Shown: positions 7,465 through 16,395, counted from the first letter of the stretch. The stretch is 64,000 nucleotides of DNA from Oscillospiraceae bacterium (GCA_910575815.1 CAJTFN010000003.1:14173-78172); one strand, 5' to 3'. Translations and numbers: made by a program. Notes: generated by a model from the sequence alone, not told the origin.

Positions 7465-8106
7465 TCATTCAAACCAACTCTTCACATGGTCGGACACAAA
7501 CGCAATGGCGGGACCCAGGCAGAAGCCGGTGATCAGTGTCGTCAGGCCCACCGTGGACCCCAGCAGGAATCCAAGGGACAGGATGGTAATATCCCACAGC
7601 ATACGAATGGCTCGGGCGCTTATCCGGTTTGTGCGGGCCGCGATCAATTGGGGGATTGCGTCATAGGGCGCGACGCCCAGGTCCACCACCATATAGAAAG
7701 CGGCGGCGATCAGGAACGCGGCCATGCTGACGGCGAACATCAGGACCCTCGCTGCCATGGAGAAGCCCTCGGGCGGAGTGTGCTGCCCGATGAGCCGCAT
7801 GCAGAAGTCCGCCACGTACCCGACGCCCGCCATATTGGCGACGGTGCCCACGCCGATGCGGGAGAGGTCGAACCGGATCACCGGCAGGAACATCAGCAGG
7901 TTGAATACCAGCTGGCAGGTCCCGAAGGAAACGCCTGTCCGGGCGGAGACTCCCAGGGTGAAGGTGGAACAGGGGTCTGTGCCGAAGCCGACGGTTTTGA
8001 ACACTGCTACGCAGATACCGATTGCGATGATACTGACGGTCAGGACTGCCAGCCTGCGCCCCATCCGGGGACGGGTGAAATTTGCGGCTATGGTCTTTTG
8101 CTTCAT
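7465..8106 (-). CDS. YczE/YitT-like integral membrane protein
   Basis: This protein has 213 residues, with about five to six membrane helices beginning after a basic N-terminus (KQTIAANFTRPRMGRRLAVL...). The first helix is followed by VGFGTDPCSTFTLGV, and a similar GVAPYDAIPQ lies in the second half. This twofold G-(TD)P-(Y/C) pattern is characteristic of the YczE/YyaS/YitT membrane family, whose transport substrate is unknown. It is transcribed against the surrounding ICE genes from its own consensus promoter (8148-8176), so it looks like independent cargo. Family assignment is fairly secure; function is not. Confidence 0.75.
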   Translation of the reverse strand: MKQKTIAANFTRPRMGRRLAVLTVSIIAIGICVAVFKTVGFGTDPCSTFTLGVSARTGVSFGTCQLVFNLLMFLPVIRFDLSRIGVGTVANMAGVGYVADFCMRLIGQHTPPEGFSMAARVLMFAVSMAAFLIAAAFYMVVDLGVAPYDAIPQLIAARTNRISARAIRMLWDITILSLGFLLGSTVGLTTLITGFCLGPAIAFVSDHVKSWFE

Positions 8107-8119
8107 GAAACGCGCCTCT

Positions 8120-8176
8120 TTTCAGCCGAGAAATGACAACGGCTGAAATTATACCATTGGGGCGCCGGGCCGTCAA
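8120..8176 (-). promoter_or_regulatory. Consensus promoter with overlapping operator-like palindrome
   Basis: Read on the minus strand: TTGACG (8176-8171), a 17-bp spacer, and TATAAT (8153-8148). Directly at the transcription start lies a perfect 9-bp inverted repeat, TTTCAGCCG (8120-8128) and CGGCTGAAA (8140-8148), the second arm touching the -10. It should drive the YczE-like gene, and a repressor could bind the palindrome. Confidence 0.6.
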
Positions 8177-8224
8177 CGCAAAAAATCCCGGCTTCGGGCC
8201 GGAGGAAGGAGGCAGAAACGCAGA

Positions 8225-8998
8225 GTGGCATTTTACGCCAGCGTGAGCTTTGGAAAAGATTCTTTAGCCATGCTGCTATTATTACTGGAAAAGAAAATGC
8301 CATTGGATGAAGTGATTTTTTACAACTCGGGAATGGAATTTCAGGCAATCTACGACATCCGGGACCAGATGAAGCCGGTCCTGGAGCAGCGAGGCGTCCG
8401 GTTCACAGAGGTGAGGCCGGACGCCCCGTTTTTATATAACATGCTGGAGCGGCCAGTGGACTCCAAAAAGAACGGCTTCCACCTGGGCTACGGCTGGTGC
8501 GGCGGCCCCTGCCGCTGGGGCACCAAGATCAAGACTCGCTCCCTAGACAAGCTGGCTCTGGACGCCGAAGTCCACTATGTGGGCATCGCTGTGGACGAAA
8601 CAAAACGGCTGGAGAAATTAGAAGCGCCGAAGTTCTCCCCCCTGGCCGAGGCCGGGATGACGGAGGCGGACTGTCTGGCGTTCTGCTATGATCGGGGCTT
8701 TTTCTGGGAGGAAAACGGAGTCCGTCTGTATGACATTCTGGACCGGGTTTCCTGTTGGTGCTGCAAAAATAAGAACCGGAAAGAGCTGAAAAATATTTAT
8801 CAATTTCTTCCGCAGTATTGGGAGCGGCTGAAGGAATTGCAATCCCATATTCCCATGCCTATGAAACCATACAGCCGCAAGGGCGTCCCCTATGGGAACG
8901 TGTTCGATTTGGAGTGGGTATTTGAAAGGGAAATTCAGGAGGAGCTCTGCGGGGCTGCTCCAAAGAAGGAAAGGAGGAGGCGTGAGCAAAGCAGATAA
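8225..8998 (+). CDS. PAPS reductase-family (PP-loop) protein of ICEs
   Basis: This protein has 257 residues from a GTG start (8225), with AAGGAGG about 12 nt upstream. The N-terminal PP-loop SFGKDS (residues 8-13) binds ATP/PAPS phosphate in this superfamily. EVIFYNSGMEF and HLGYGWCGGPCRWGTK follow. A cysteine pair CWCCKNKN lies near residue 180, similar to metal or Fe-S binding in PAPS reductase-like proteins. Members next to mobilisation genes in ICEs lack a known sulfate-assimilation role, and some relatives belong to DNA phosphorothioation. No dnd genes are adjacent. It overlaps mobC by 17 nt and is likely in its operon. Confidence 0.7.
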   Translation: MAFYASVSFGKDSLAMLLLLLEKKMPLDEVIFYNSGMEFQAIYDIRDQMKPVLEQRGVRFTEVRPDAPFLYNMLERPVDSKKNGFHLGYGWCGGPCRWGTKIKTRSLDKLALDAEVHYVGIAVDETKRLEKLEAPKFSPLAEAGMTEADCLAFCYDRGFFWEENGVRLYDILDRVSCWCCKNKNRKELKNIYQFLPQYWERLKELQSHIPMPMKPYSRKGVPYGNVFDLEWVFEREIQEELCGAAPKKERRRREQSR

Positions 8999-9305
8999 AA
9001 AGGGGCGGCACCATCTTCACATAGAGCTGACCCCGGCGCAGTACCGGCACCTGACGGAACAAGCCAACGCCAGCGGCCTCAGCAAGCGGGCCTACCTCGT
9101 TCGACTCCTGGAGGGCAAGCCCATTCGGGCACGGCCTTCCCGGGAGATTCAGGACCTGCGCTGGGAGGTCCACAAAATCGGCGTAAACATCAACCAGATC
9201 GCCCGGAGCGTCAACGCTGGAATTGCCAAAGCCGCAGACGCCAAGCGGGGGCTGTACATGCTGGACCAGGTCTATGAGCTGATGTACGAGGTAATGAGGA
9301 AGTAG
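8982..9305 (+). CDS. mobC: MobC-family relaxosome accessory protein
   Basis: This 107-residue protein begins at a GTG (8982) behind GGAGGAGG. The N-terminal part (HHLHIELTPAQYRHL, LSKRAYLVRLLEG) is a ribbon-helix-helix-like DNA-binding region. The C-terminal motif WEVHKIGVNINQIARSVN is the MobC signature (iGxNxNQ.A...N). MobC proteins bind oriT and help the relaxase open the nick site. Its stop codon abuts the relaxase start (TAG|ATG), consistent with a relaxosome operon. Confidence 0.85.
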   Translation: MSKADKKGRHHLHIELTPAQYRHLTEQANASGLSKRAYLVRLLEGKPIRARPSREIQDLRWEVHKIGVNINQIARSVNAGIAKAADAKRGLYMLDQVYELMYEVMRK

Positions 9306-10706
9306 ATGGCCATTACCAAAATCCTCGCCCGAAACGGCGGCTTGGAGCAGGCGATCCAATACGCCTTAAATGGCGATAAAACAGAGGGCCGCATCCTCAC
9401 TGCCCACCAGAACTGCGACCCTGGTCTGGAGTACAGGCAGATGATGGATACCAAGCAGGATATTGGAAAGATAGGCGGACGTCAATGTTACCACATCATC
9501 CAATCCTTCAAGCCCGGAGAAGTCACGCCTGAGCTGGCGCTGGAAATCGCAAAGAAATTTGCGGAGGAATATCTGACGGGTTATGAAGTGGTGATCGGCA
9601 CCCATGTAGACAAGAACCACATTCACTCACATTTGGTATTCAATTCTGTGAACGGACAGACCGGCAAAAAATATCATGTCACAACGCAGGAATACTACAG
9701 CCAGATTCGTGCTGTCTCAGACCGCCTCTGCCGGGAGCATGGCCTGTCCGTTATCATGGAGGGCAGTTCTTCCAAGGCCGTCAGCTACATCGAATGGCTG
9801 AGGCAGAGCAAGGGCCAGCCTACCTTCCGCTCCATGCTGGAGGCGGACCTGCGGACGGCCATCGAAGACGCCAACGACCTGGGCCACTTCTTTATGCTCA
9901 TGGAGCACATGGGCTGGGAGATCAGCCATGGGAACCGCCTGGGCTTCCGTCTGCGGGGGCAGGAGAGGTTCATGGTCCCTGGCCGAAAGAATCCAATGTT
10001 TACGGAGGATGGTATCCGGGCCGCTATTCTGGGGAACCTGTCCGCCATCGAGGCCGGGCAGCGTTTGCTATCTGCCTATCGTGCTCCCTACCGGCCCTAT
10101 AAGAAGCACCCGAAATACACTGGCTTTCTGGCGCTGTACGTCCACTACTTATACGTTCTCGGCAAGATTGAAAAGCGGCAGTACCCGCCCCGGATGACGC
10201 CCCAGCTTCGGAAGGAGGTCATTCGCTTTGAGCGCTGCCGGGAGCAGTTCGCGTTTCTCCGGGAGAACAGCATCTCTACCCAGGAGGACATGACAGTGTT
10301 CCAGACCCGCACAGAGGATACGCTGGCCAGTTTGATGAAGCAGCGGACCATCCTGAATGTGAGGAAGAAAAAGCGCCGTGCGCTGTACGATGCTCTGGCC
10401 GACGTGGAGTCTCTGGCGGAAGCTAGACGGCTCTACGACGAGGGCCTCTCCGGCATGGAGGCGGAGGCCGCCCAATATACGGATGCGTCCGCCCTGCTGG
10501 ACGGCTGCGGCATCCCCCGTGAGCGGCTGGCGGCAGAGAAGGCGGAACTGTACCGCCAGCTGGCGGAGCTCAATCGCTCCATCCGGACGGAACGGCGAAA
10601 GCTGGTCCTGTGCAAGGAGGTGATGGAGAAGGTTCCGAATATGAAGCGTTCCATTGAAAATCTTGAAACCAAGGAGGTACTCCACAATGAACATCGGAGG
10701 CGGTGA
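9306..10706 (+). CDS. Relaxase/mobilisation nuclease (MOBP type, HUH)
   Basis: This protein has 466 residues. It would nick the element at oriT and covalently carry the strand into the recipient. The three-histidine motif is clear at residues 100-109 (HVDKNHIHSH), followed by a strand and an Asn in VFNSVNG. A conserved N-terminus (MAITKILARNGGLEQAIQYALN) is typical of Tn1549/CTn relaxases. The C-terminal half (about 330-460) is rich in charged helices and probably a coiled coil. It follows mobC without a gap and overlaps the PcfB-like gene. No cognate nick sequence was identified, though the structured stretch at 7150-7464 is a candidate region. Confidence 0.9.
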   Translation: MAITKILARNGGLEQAIQYALNGDKTEGRILTAHQNCDPGLEYRQMMDTKQDIGKIGGRQCYHIIQSFKPGEVTPELALEIAKKFAEEYLTGYEVVIGTHVDKNHIHSHLVFNSVNGQTGKKYHVTTQEYYSQIRAVSDRLCREHGLSVIMEGSSSKAVSYIEWLRQSKGQPTFRSMLEADLRTAIEDANDLGHFFMLMEHMGWEISHGNRLGFRLRGQERFMVPGRKNPMFTEDGIRAAILGNLSAIEAGQRLLSAYRAPYRPYKKHPKYTGFLALYVHYLYVLGKIEKRQYPPRMTPQLRKEVIRFERCREQFAFLRENSISTQEDMTVFQTRTEDTLASLMKQRTILNVRKKKRRALYDALADVESLAEARRLYDEGLSGMEAEAAQYTDASALLDGCGIPRERLAAEKAELYRQLAELNRSIRTERRKLVLCKEVMEKVPNMKRSIENLETKEVLHNEHRRR

Positions 10707-11439
10707 AGCCGCTGACCAGCTGGTGCGCATGATGCTCTCCGGCAGCGAGGTGGCCGTCCGTCTGGGCGGTTCAGCCCTCAAAAACATGCTGGCGCTGACC
10801 ATGGCGCTGGCGAAGAACAACAAGACCATTTCCGGGAAGATCAACCTGGGGAAGATGCTGCGGGAAACGCGGGATCTCCGCCAGTTCCCCATGACCCCGG
10901 AGCAGTACCGCCAGTTTTCCAAGCTGGCGAAGAAGCAGAAGCTTCTGTTTTCCGCCATTCGGGATAAGGACGGAACCGGAAAGCTCATCGACGTAATCCT
11001 GCCGGTAACGGAACTGGATCGGGCCAACATGATCTTCGAGCGGGTGGGCTATTTGACCCCGGAACCCGCCGCGCCCCAACGGGAACAGAAGCCCCCGCGT
11101 AAGGAGCGTGAACGGCCTCAGAAGCAGCGGGAGGAAAAGGGCAAGGAGGTGGCCCCCTCGGAGCGAAAGGCCCCCCAGAAGGCCCCCAAGGAGCCGGTGC
11201 GGCCCCAGGAGAAAGGCCGTCAGGAGGCGGCTGCATCAAAAAAAGATTCTCCGTCGCAACGCGCCTCGCCCGGTACCAGAAGCAGCTCCTCTTCACGCAG
11301 CAAAGCCGGTCCTACAGCGAGGACGAGTGACCGTCCCTCCGTGGAAGGGCGGCTGAAGGCGTATCGGGGAGAGCTGGACCGGCGGCGGAAATCCGTGCCT
11401 GTTAAAAGCAAGACCAAGGCCCGACCCAAGCAGCGATAA
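10687..11439 (+). CDS. PcfB-like (DUF3801) conjugation protein
   Basis: This protein has 250 residues, starting at MNIGGGEAADQLVRMML after AAGGAGG. Residues 1-125 correspond to the PcfB/DUF3801 domain (GSALKNMLALTMALAKN, LREFPM-like LRQFPMTPEQYRQF, and KLIDVILPVTELDRAN). The remainder is a highly basic, Pro-rich, disordered tail. In the pCF10 system PcfB helps present the relaxosome to the coupling protein. It overlaps the relaxase by 20 nt, matching the conserved order mobC-relaxase-pcfB. Confidence 0.75.
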   Translation: MNIGGGEAADQLVRMMLSGSEVAVRLGGSALKNMLALTMALAKNNKTISGKINLGKMLRETRDLRQFPMTPEQYRQFSKLAKKQKLLFSAIRDKDGTGKLIDVILPVTELDRANMIFERVGYLTPEPAAPQREQKPPRKERERPQKQREEKGKEVAPSERKAPQKAPKEPVRPQEKGRQEAAASKKDSPSQRASPGTRSSSSSRSKAGPTARTSDRPSVEGRLKAYRGELDRRRKSVPVKSKTKARPKQR

Positions 11440-11452
11440 GAAAGAGCCGGCT

Positions 11453-11677
11453 TCAATTATTACTTGCGTCCGTCTGCTCCCAATTGATGGAAAACAGGTC
11501 GTTGGGCGTGCAGTTCAGCAGCATGCACAGGGTTTCAATCCGTTCCAGCTTGATGGACTGTGTCTCGTTACAGACCATTTTGTTGAAGTTCTGGTAGCTC
11601 ATGCCCAGCTGCTTGTACAGCCAGTATTTTGACCGCCCCTGTTTTTTCAGAAGCTCCAGCACGTTCAGCTTTACCAT
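11453..11677 (-). CDS. XRE-family helix-turn-helix regulator (small)
   Basis: This protein has about 74 residues from MVKLNVLELLKKQGRSK; an upstream ATG would add five residues. The HTH runs SKYWLYKQLGMSYQNFNKMV, and the C-terminal RIETLCMLLNCTPNDLF is the usual helix pair of Cro/CI-type ICE regulators. It is divergent from the SLOG gene at 11795. The shared 100-bp region holds AT-rich inverted repeats (ATTATC...GATAAT) that could be its operator. Confidence 0.75.
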   Translation of the reverse strand: MVKLNVLELLKKQGRSKYWLYKQLGMSYQNFNKMVCNETQSIKLERIETLCMLLNCTPNDLFSINWEQTDASNN

Positions 11678-11794
11678 ATCTCTTGCCCCCATTATCCAAT
11701 GTAATAATTAGATAATGCGAAAGTATGTGTCCCCAGGTATAGACGAATACATTAGTTAATGTTATAGTCTATACAAAAAGGGAGTGTGATATGT

Positions 11795-12295
11795 ATGGAT
11801 GAAGCTGAGCTGAGAAAGCACCGATGCTGCTTCACGGGCCACCGCCCGGAAAAGCTGACAATCTCGGAAAAACACGCGGCGACATTACTGGAAATGGAAA
11901 TCAGGAAAGCTGTCAACAGGCAGTTTACAACGTTTATCAGCGGTATGGCAAAGGGAACGGACCTGATAGCCTCAGAAATCGTTCTGCGGCTGCGGGAACG
12001 TGACTCACGGCTGAAACTCATCGCCGCCATACCCTATCCGGATTTCGGTCTGCATTGGAACGGCAGCTGGACGGAACGTTTTCAGGCGGTGCTGTCTGCG
12101 GCGGACCTGAAACGATGTATATGTCCCCGGTTTTCCTATGACTCCTATCAGGCCAGAAACGAATGGATGGTGAATCACAGCTCCCTGGTGATCGCGGTGT
12201 TTAACGGCGGAGCCGGGGGAACGAAAAACACGCTGGACTTCGCAAAGGAAAAACAAGTCCCCTGCGTCATTATCGACAGCGGCGGCAAGCTGTGA
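11795..12295 (+). CDS. SLOG-domain (DUF1273/YpsA-like) protein
   Basis: This 166-residue protein starts from the ATG 10 nt after AGGGAG; a GTG at 11786 would leave only 2 nt of spacing. It opens CCFTGHRPEKL, the hallmark of DUF1273/YpsA SLOG proteins, then FISGMAKGTDLIASEIV and the nucleotide-loop region VFNGGAGGTKNTLDFA. SLOG domains bind or process nucleotide-like ligands, and several sit in phage-defence systems. Within the ICE it is flanked by an XRE regulator and a nicotinamidase-like enzyme, which may hint at NAD-related ligands. That link is inference. Confidence 0.75.
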   Translation: MDEAELRKHRCCFTGHRPEKLTISEKHAATLLEMEIRKAVNRQFTTFISGMAKGTDLIASEIVLRLRERDSRLKLIAAIPYPDFGLHWNGSWTERFQAVLSAADLKRCICPRFSYDSYQARNEWMVNHSSLVIAVFNGGAGGTKNTLDFAKEKQVPCVIIDSGGKL

Positions 12296-12333
12296 TATGA
12301 TAGCGGCATCAAGACAAAGGAGGGCCCGCCCTT

Positions 12334-12855
12334 ATGCGAAAGATTTTACTGGTCATTGACATGCAGAACGACTTCATCAACGGCGCCCTGGGCACCCCGG
12401 AGGCGGAGGCCATCGTGGACCGGGTGGCGGAGGAGATCGCCAAGTATCCCGCCGGGGACGTGATCGCCACACGGGATACCCACCCCGAGAACTACTTGGA
12501 GACCCAGGAGGGCCGGAACCTGCCCGTGGTCCACTGCGTCAAGGGCACCTCCGGCTGGGAGCTGCACCCCAGGATCGCCGCCGCCCTGAAAGACGAGGTG
12601 GTGATTGACAAGCCCACCTTCGGTTCTAAGGAGCTGGCGGAGAAGCTGGCTCTGCTGGCGGAGCTGGACGAGCTGGACGTCACCCTGGTGGGCCTCTGCA
12701 CGGACATCTGTGTTGTCTCCAACGCCCTGCTGGTCAAGGCGTTCCTGCCGGAGACAACCGTCCGGGTGATTGCGGACTGCTGCGCCGGTGTGACGCCGGA
12801 GAGCCACAGGGCGGCCCTGGACACCATGCGGATGTGCCAGATTCAAATTCAATAA
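12334..12855 (+). CDS. Nicotinamidase/isochorismatase-family cysteine hydrolase
   Basis: This protein has 173 residues with the family triad visible: Asp in LLVIDMQNDF (residue 9), a Lys in VIDKPTFGS (near residue 90), and the nucleophile Cys in VGLCTDICV (the later Cys, near residue 130). The cis-peptide loop and the ATRDTHPENY metal/substrate segment fit nicotinamidases (PncA-like), which convert nicotinamide to nicotinate for NAD salvage. The gene lies between mobilisation and secretion genes and has its own terminator (12862-12902), so it is a cargo unit. The exact substrate cannot be read from sequence. Confidence 0.75.
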   Translation: MRKILLVIDMQNDFINGALGTPEAEAIVDRVAEEIAKYPAGDVIATRDTHPENYLETQEGRNLPVVHCVKGTSGWELHPRIAAALKDEVVIDKPTFGSKELAEKLALLAELDELDVTLVGLCTDICVVSNALLVKAFLPETTVRVIADCCAGVTPESHRAALDTMRMCQIQIQ

Positions 12856-12861
12856 GAAAGA

Positions 12862-12902
12862 GGAAGCGCTCCGTGCCAACCAGCATGGGGCGCTTCCCTT
12901 TT
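12862..12902 (+). terminator. Intrinsic terminator after the nicotinamidase-like gene
   Basis: An 11-bp stem GGAAGCGCTCC (12862-12872) and GGGGCGCTTCC (12887-12897), with one G-U pair, is followed by CTTTT. The T-run directly abuts the Shine-Dalgarno of virD4. Confidence 0.75.
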
Positions 12903-12915
12903 GGAGGTGATCGAA

Positions 12916-14703
12916 CTGAAGCAATCGAAAACAGGCGGCATAGCCGTCTGTCTGTTCCTTTACATTCCCGTCGTCTGGGCAGCACTGTTGATTGCCCAAT
13001 CCCTTGGCGGAGGATTACCGGACATCGTAGGCAAGCTGACGGCGGCGCTGGAAAATCCGTTCAGCGTCCACTGGACAGAGTACAGCGGACTGTCTATCCT
13101 GTTCTGCACCGCCGCCTATGTCCTGGCCCTACTGTACCGTTCCGCCAACCAGGGCCGGACAAGGGACGGTGAGGAGCACGGCTCCGCCACATGGGCCTCG
13201 CCCCGTGAGGTGAACGCGCAGTTCTCCCAAAAGGAGAACAAGCTCCTCACCCGGAACGTCCGCCTGGGACTGGATACTCACAAGCATCGAAGGTCTCTGA
13301 ACGTGCTGGTAATAGGCGGCTCCGGCGCGGGTAAATCCCGCTCATACGTGAAGCCAAACATTCTGGAAGCGAACACAAACTATGTTGTCACGGACCCGAA
13401 ATCCGAGGTCCTGCTTGCTACGGGCGGCTGGCTGGAGCAGAACGGCTATGACATCCGAGTCCTGAATCTGGTGAACCTGGAGGAGAGCGATGGATATAAT
13501 CCGTTCCGGTATATCCGGGATGAAAAAGACGCCCTGCGGCTGGTAAACAATCTGATTCAGGCCACCACACCCAAGGGAAGCCATGAATCGGACCCGTTTT
13601 GGACCAAATCAGAAACAGCTCTGCTCCAGGCCATCATCCTCATGCTATGGCAGGAGGCGCCTGAGTACGAGCAGAACTTCTCCATGGTCATGCGGGTGCT
13701 GGAGTACGCCGAGGTCAAGGAGGAGGATGAGGAATATGTCTCCCCACTGGATATGCTCTTCCAGTCCATCGAACGGGAGAAGCCAAACTGCGTGGCGGTC
13801 AGGCAGTACAAAGTCTTCAAAATGGCCGCAGGCAAGACCTCAAAGTCGATCCTCGTGTCCACCGCCGTGCGGCTGGCGCCCTTTAACCTGCCCCAGATCA
13901 AGGCCATCACAGACCGGGACGACATGGACCTGTACACCCTGGGGGAAAAGAAGTGCGCTCTCTATGCCGTCATTCCTGATAATGACAACAGCCTGAATTT
14001 TTTGGTGAGTCTGCTGTATGCCCAGGCATTCCAAGCCCTCTATTACAGCGCTGACCAGATCCACCATGGAGCCCTGCCCCATCACGTTCACTTTGTGCTG
14101 GATGAGTTCGCCGCTATGCCTCTGCCGGGCTTTACCCGAGAGCTGGCAACCATGCGTTCCCGAAACATTTCAGCAAGCACAATTATCCAAAATATGGCAC
14201 AGATCAAGGAGTTGTATAAGGACTCGTGGGAAACAATTCCGGGCAATTCGGACACAATTCTGTATCTTGGAGGCAATGAGGCGAGTACGCACAAATACAT
14301 TTCTGAATCTCTTGGAAAGGCCACTATCGACACCCGGACCCACGGCCAAACCAAGGGGAAATCCGGCTCCTACTCCACCAATTTTCAGCAGAGCGGCCGC
14401 GAACTTTTAACGCCGGATGAGGTGCGGATGCTGGACAACCGCTGCGCCATCCTCTTCATCCGGGGCGCGAAGCCGGTCATGGACCTGAAGTACGAGCTGA
14501 CCCAGCACCCCGCCATCCGCCATACCATCGACGGCGGCGGGCCGCCTTATATCCATCATCAGAAGAAGCCCCAAAACTGGCTCCCAGGCAAACCGCTGTT
14601 TGACCTGGGGGCCATTACTCTTGAAGAAGAAAAGGAGAACTCTGACTATGAAGAATCCCAAAACCCTCAAGCCTTCCCTGACGAGACAGCAGACGAAAAT
14701 TGA
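12916..14703 (+). CDS. virD4: VirD4/TraG-type coupling ATPase of the type IV secretion system
   Basis: This protein has about 596 residues. Two N-terminal membrane helices (about 8-26 and 58-74) precede EEHGSATWASP and the Walker A GGSGAGKS (134-141). VVTDPKSEV follows, and the Walker B region is VHFVLDEFAAMP. The protein couples relaxosome to secretion channel. The start is doubtful. GGAGG at 12903-12907 is ideally spaced (8 nt) from CTG at 12916, where homologues have ATG. The in-frame TTG (12901) and GTG (12907) lie in the terminator tail and the SD itself. It overlaps the Maff2 gene by 56 nt. Confidence 0.9.
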   Translation: MKQSKTGGIAVCLFLYIPVVWAALLIAQSLGGGLPDIVGKLTAALENPFSVHWTEYSGLSILFCTAAYVLALLYRSANQGRTRDGEEHGSATWASPREVNAQFSQKENKLLTRNVRLGLDTHKHRRSLNVLVIGGSGAGKSRSYVKPNILEANTNYVVTDPKSEVLLATGGWLEQNGYDIRVLNLVNLEESDGYNPFRYIRDEKDALRLVNNLIQATTPKGSHESDPFWTKSETALLQAIILMLWQEAPEYEQNFSMVMRVLEYAEVKEEDEEYVSPLDMLFQSIEREKPNCVAVRQYKVFKMAAGKTSKSILVSTAVRLAPFNLPQIKAITDRDDMDLYTLGEKKCALYAVIPDNDNSLNFLVSLLYAQAFQALYYSADQIHHGALPHHVHFVLDEFAAMPLPGFTRELATMRSRNISASTIIQNMAQIKELYKDSWETIPGNSDTILYLGGNEASTHKYISESLGKATIDTRTHGQTKGKSGSYSTNFQQSGRELLTPDEVRMLDNRCAILFIRGAKPVMDLKYELTQHPAIRHTIDGGGPPYIHHQKKPQNWLPGKPLFDLGAITLEEEKENSDYEESQNPQAFPDETADEN

Positions 14704-14998
14704 ACGCTGGGCCAAGCGGCTCTATGCCCTCACCGCCTGTTTTCTGCTGGCCGTGACCGCCCTGGCCGTCCCCGCCTTTGCCGCCGACGATCCCCTGGCC
14801 GTTGTGCAAAATCTGTCCGACTTCATTTTTTCCCTGATCCGCGCCGTGGGCCTGATCCTGCTGGGCTACGGCATCCTCCAGGTGGGCCTGTCCTTCCAGT
14901 CCCATGACCCCTCCCAGCGGTCCAACGGCATCCTCACCATCGCGGGCGGCATTGTAATCACTTTTACGAAGGAAATTCTGACTTTGATTACTGGATGA
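14648..14998 (+). CDS. Maff2-family small membrane protein (pilin/VirB2-like)
   Basis: This 116-residue protein starts at MKNPKTLKPSL inside the end of virD4. A basic N-terminus leads into a hydrophobic signal-like helix (about 24-41, ending ALAVPAFAAD). A second hydrophobic pair follows with IRAVGLILLGYGILQVGL and ILTIAGGIVI. This layout matches the Maff2 family of Tn1549-like ICEs, generally taken to be the VirB2/TrbC-type subunit of the transfer channel. Confidence 0.75.
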   Translation: MKNPKTLKPSLTRQQTKIERWAKRLYALTACFLLAVTALAVPAFAADDPLAVVQNLSDFIFSLIRAVGLILLGYGILQVGLSFQSHDPSQRSNGILTIAGGIVITFTKEILTLITG

Positions 14999-15020
14999 AC
15001 CGGGAAAGTGAGAAGAATCT

Positions 15021-15473
15021 ATGACCTATGAAAACTTTTTCGCCCGCGTCAAGGAACTGGCCCCCAACTGCAGGACGGAGGCCATTTCCCGCTGGCGGGA
15101 CTTCGCGGCGGAATCTGTGGACTCGATGCAGTGTGTCCACTTCAATTCACCGGCAGATAAAGCTGCGGCGGTTGAACGCTGGCTGGATGTGCTCTATTCG
15201 GGCCTCGAAACTGTGCTGAAGAAGTGCGGGCCGGAATTTGCCTCGTTCATGGTAGACCTGGGCCTCGAAAGGTGCTTTCTCTACTCCGGCGAGATGACGC
15301 AAGGCGCGACGGGCTTTGAAAAGAACGAAAACGGCAGGCAGGTTCTCGATAAAACCGAGTCCGCGGAAACCAGCTGTCCGGCAGTTTCCCAGAGCGATGC
15401 CGAAGGCCGCCGGACCGTCCAGGAGCGCCCGAAAGCTCTGAAAAAGCGAAGCGGGCGGGGAAAGGAGCGGTAA
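15021..15473 (+). CDS. ICE hypothetical protein between Maff2 and VirB6-like genes
   Basis: This 150-residue soluble protein begins MTYENFFARVKELAP. The first 95 residues look helical (RTEAISRWRDFAAESVD, KAAAVERWLDVLYSG). The last 50 are polar, low complexity and basic. Its TAA shares one base with the next ATG, so it is coupled to the VirB6-like gene. I do not recognise a family; its position suggests an accessory transfer role. Confidence 0.5.
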   Translation: MTYENFFARVKELAPNCRTEAISRWRDFAAESVDSMQCVHFNSPADKAAAVERWLDVLYSGLETVLKKCGPEFASFMVDLGLERCFLYSGEMTQGATGFEKNENGRQVLDKTESAETSCPAVSQSDAEGRRTVQERPKALKKRSGRGKER

Positions 15474-16318
15474 TGGGCAGCGGCAACTGGATCGTTGATA
15501 ACCTGAACTCCGCCCTGGGCACCTGGAACGGCAAACTGGCGGAGATATGGACTCTGCTCTCCACCGGCCCGGAGGAGTTCAAAGGCGGCGGGGTCTGGTC
15601 TGTGATTGTAGGCATCAACGATGGGCTGAAGGCCATCGGCTACGCCCTGCTGGTGATCTTCTTCGTGATGGGCGTGGTCAAGACCTGCGGCAGCTTTACG
15701 GAACTCAAGAAACCGGAACAGGTGCTGAAGTGCTTTGTCCGCTTCGCCCTGGCCCAGGCGGCGGTGTCCCACGGCATGGAGCTGATGACCGCTCTCTTCA
15801 CTGTGGGCCAGGGGATGGTAAACACCATCATGGGTGCATCCGGACTGTCGGTGCTCACTGATACTACCCTTCCCGACGAGATGGTCACCATCATCGAGGA
15901 CGTGAGCTTTCTGGACAGCATCCCCCTGTGGGCCGTCACCCTGCTGGGGTCCCTGTTCATTTGGGTGCTGTCTCTGGTGATGATCTTGACGGTTTACAGC
16001 CGCTTTTTTAAGCTGTACATGGCCACCGCCATCGCCCCCATTCCCCTGGCCAGCTTCGCGGGACAGCCCTCCAGCAGCATCGGCATAGCCTTTCTGAAAA
16101 GCTATGCCGCCATCTGCCTGGAGGGCTGTGTGATTGTACTGGCCTGTGTGATCTTTTCTGCCTTCGCTTCTGCACCGCCCGCGCTGTCGGACCCCAGCCT
16201 CGCGGCGGCGACGGTGGTGTGGAACTATGTGGGCGAGATCATCTTTAACATGCTGGTGCTGGTGGGCGCTATTAAAATGAGCGACCGGCTGATCCGGGAA
16301 CTGATGGGCCTGGGCTGA
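15473..16318 (+). CDS. VirB6/TrbL-like conjugal membrane protein
   Basis: This is a 281-residue polytopic protein with about six membrane helices, for example GYALLVIFFVMGVVKTCG, AVTLLGSLFIWVLSLVMIL and the C-terminal FNMLVLVGAIKMSDRLI. The segment FKLYMATAIAPIPLASFAG is characteristic of the VirB6/TrbL-type inner-membrane channel component in Gram-positive ICEs (CD1112-like). It lies between Maff2 and PrgI/VirB4, the expected order, with two cargo genes inserted after it. Confidence 0.8.
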   Translation: MGSGNWIVDNLNSALGTWNGKLAEIWTLLSTGPEEFKGGGVWSVIVGINDGLKAIGYALLVIFFVMGVVKTCGSFTELKKPEQVLKCFVRFALAQAAVSHGMELMTALFTVGQGMVNTIMGASGLSVLTDTTLPDEMVTIIEDVSFLDSIPLWAVTLLGSLFIWVLSLVMILTVYSRFFKLYMATAIAPIPLASFAGQPSSSIGIAFLKSYAAICLEGCVIVLACVIFSAFASAPPALSDPSLAAATVVWNYVGEIIFNMLVLVGAIKMSDRLIRELMGLG

Positions 16319-16395
16319 CTCCGTTGACAGGGCAGTCTCCCGCCGGTATACTGTCTTTAACATCATTACAAACCATGTCAAAGGAGGACGCCTGC

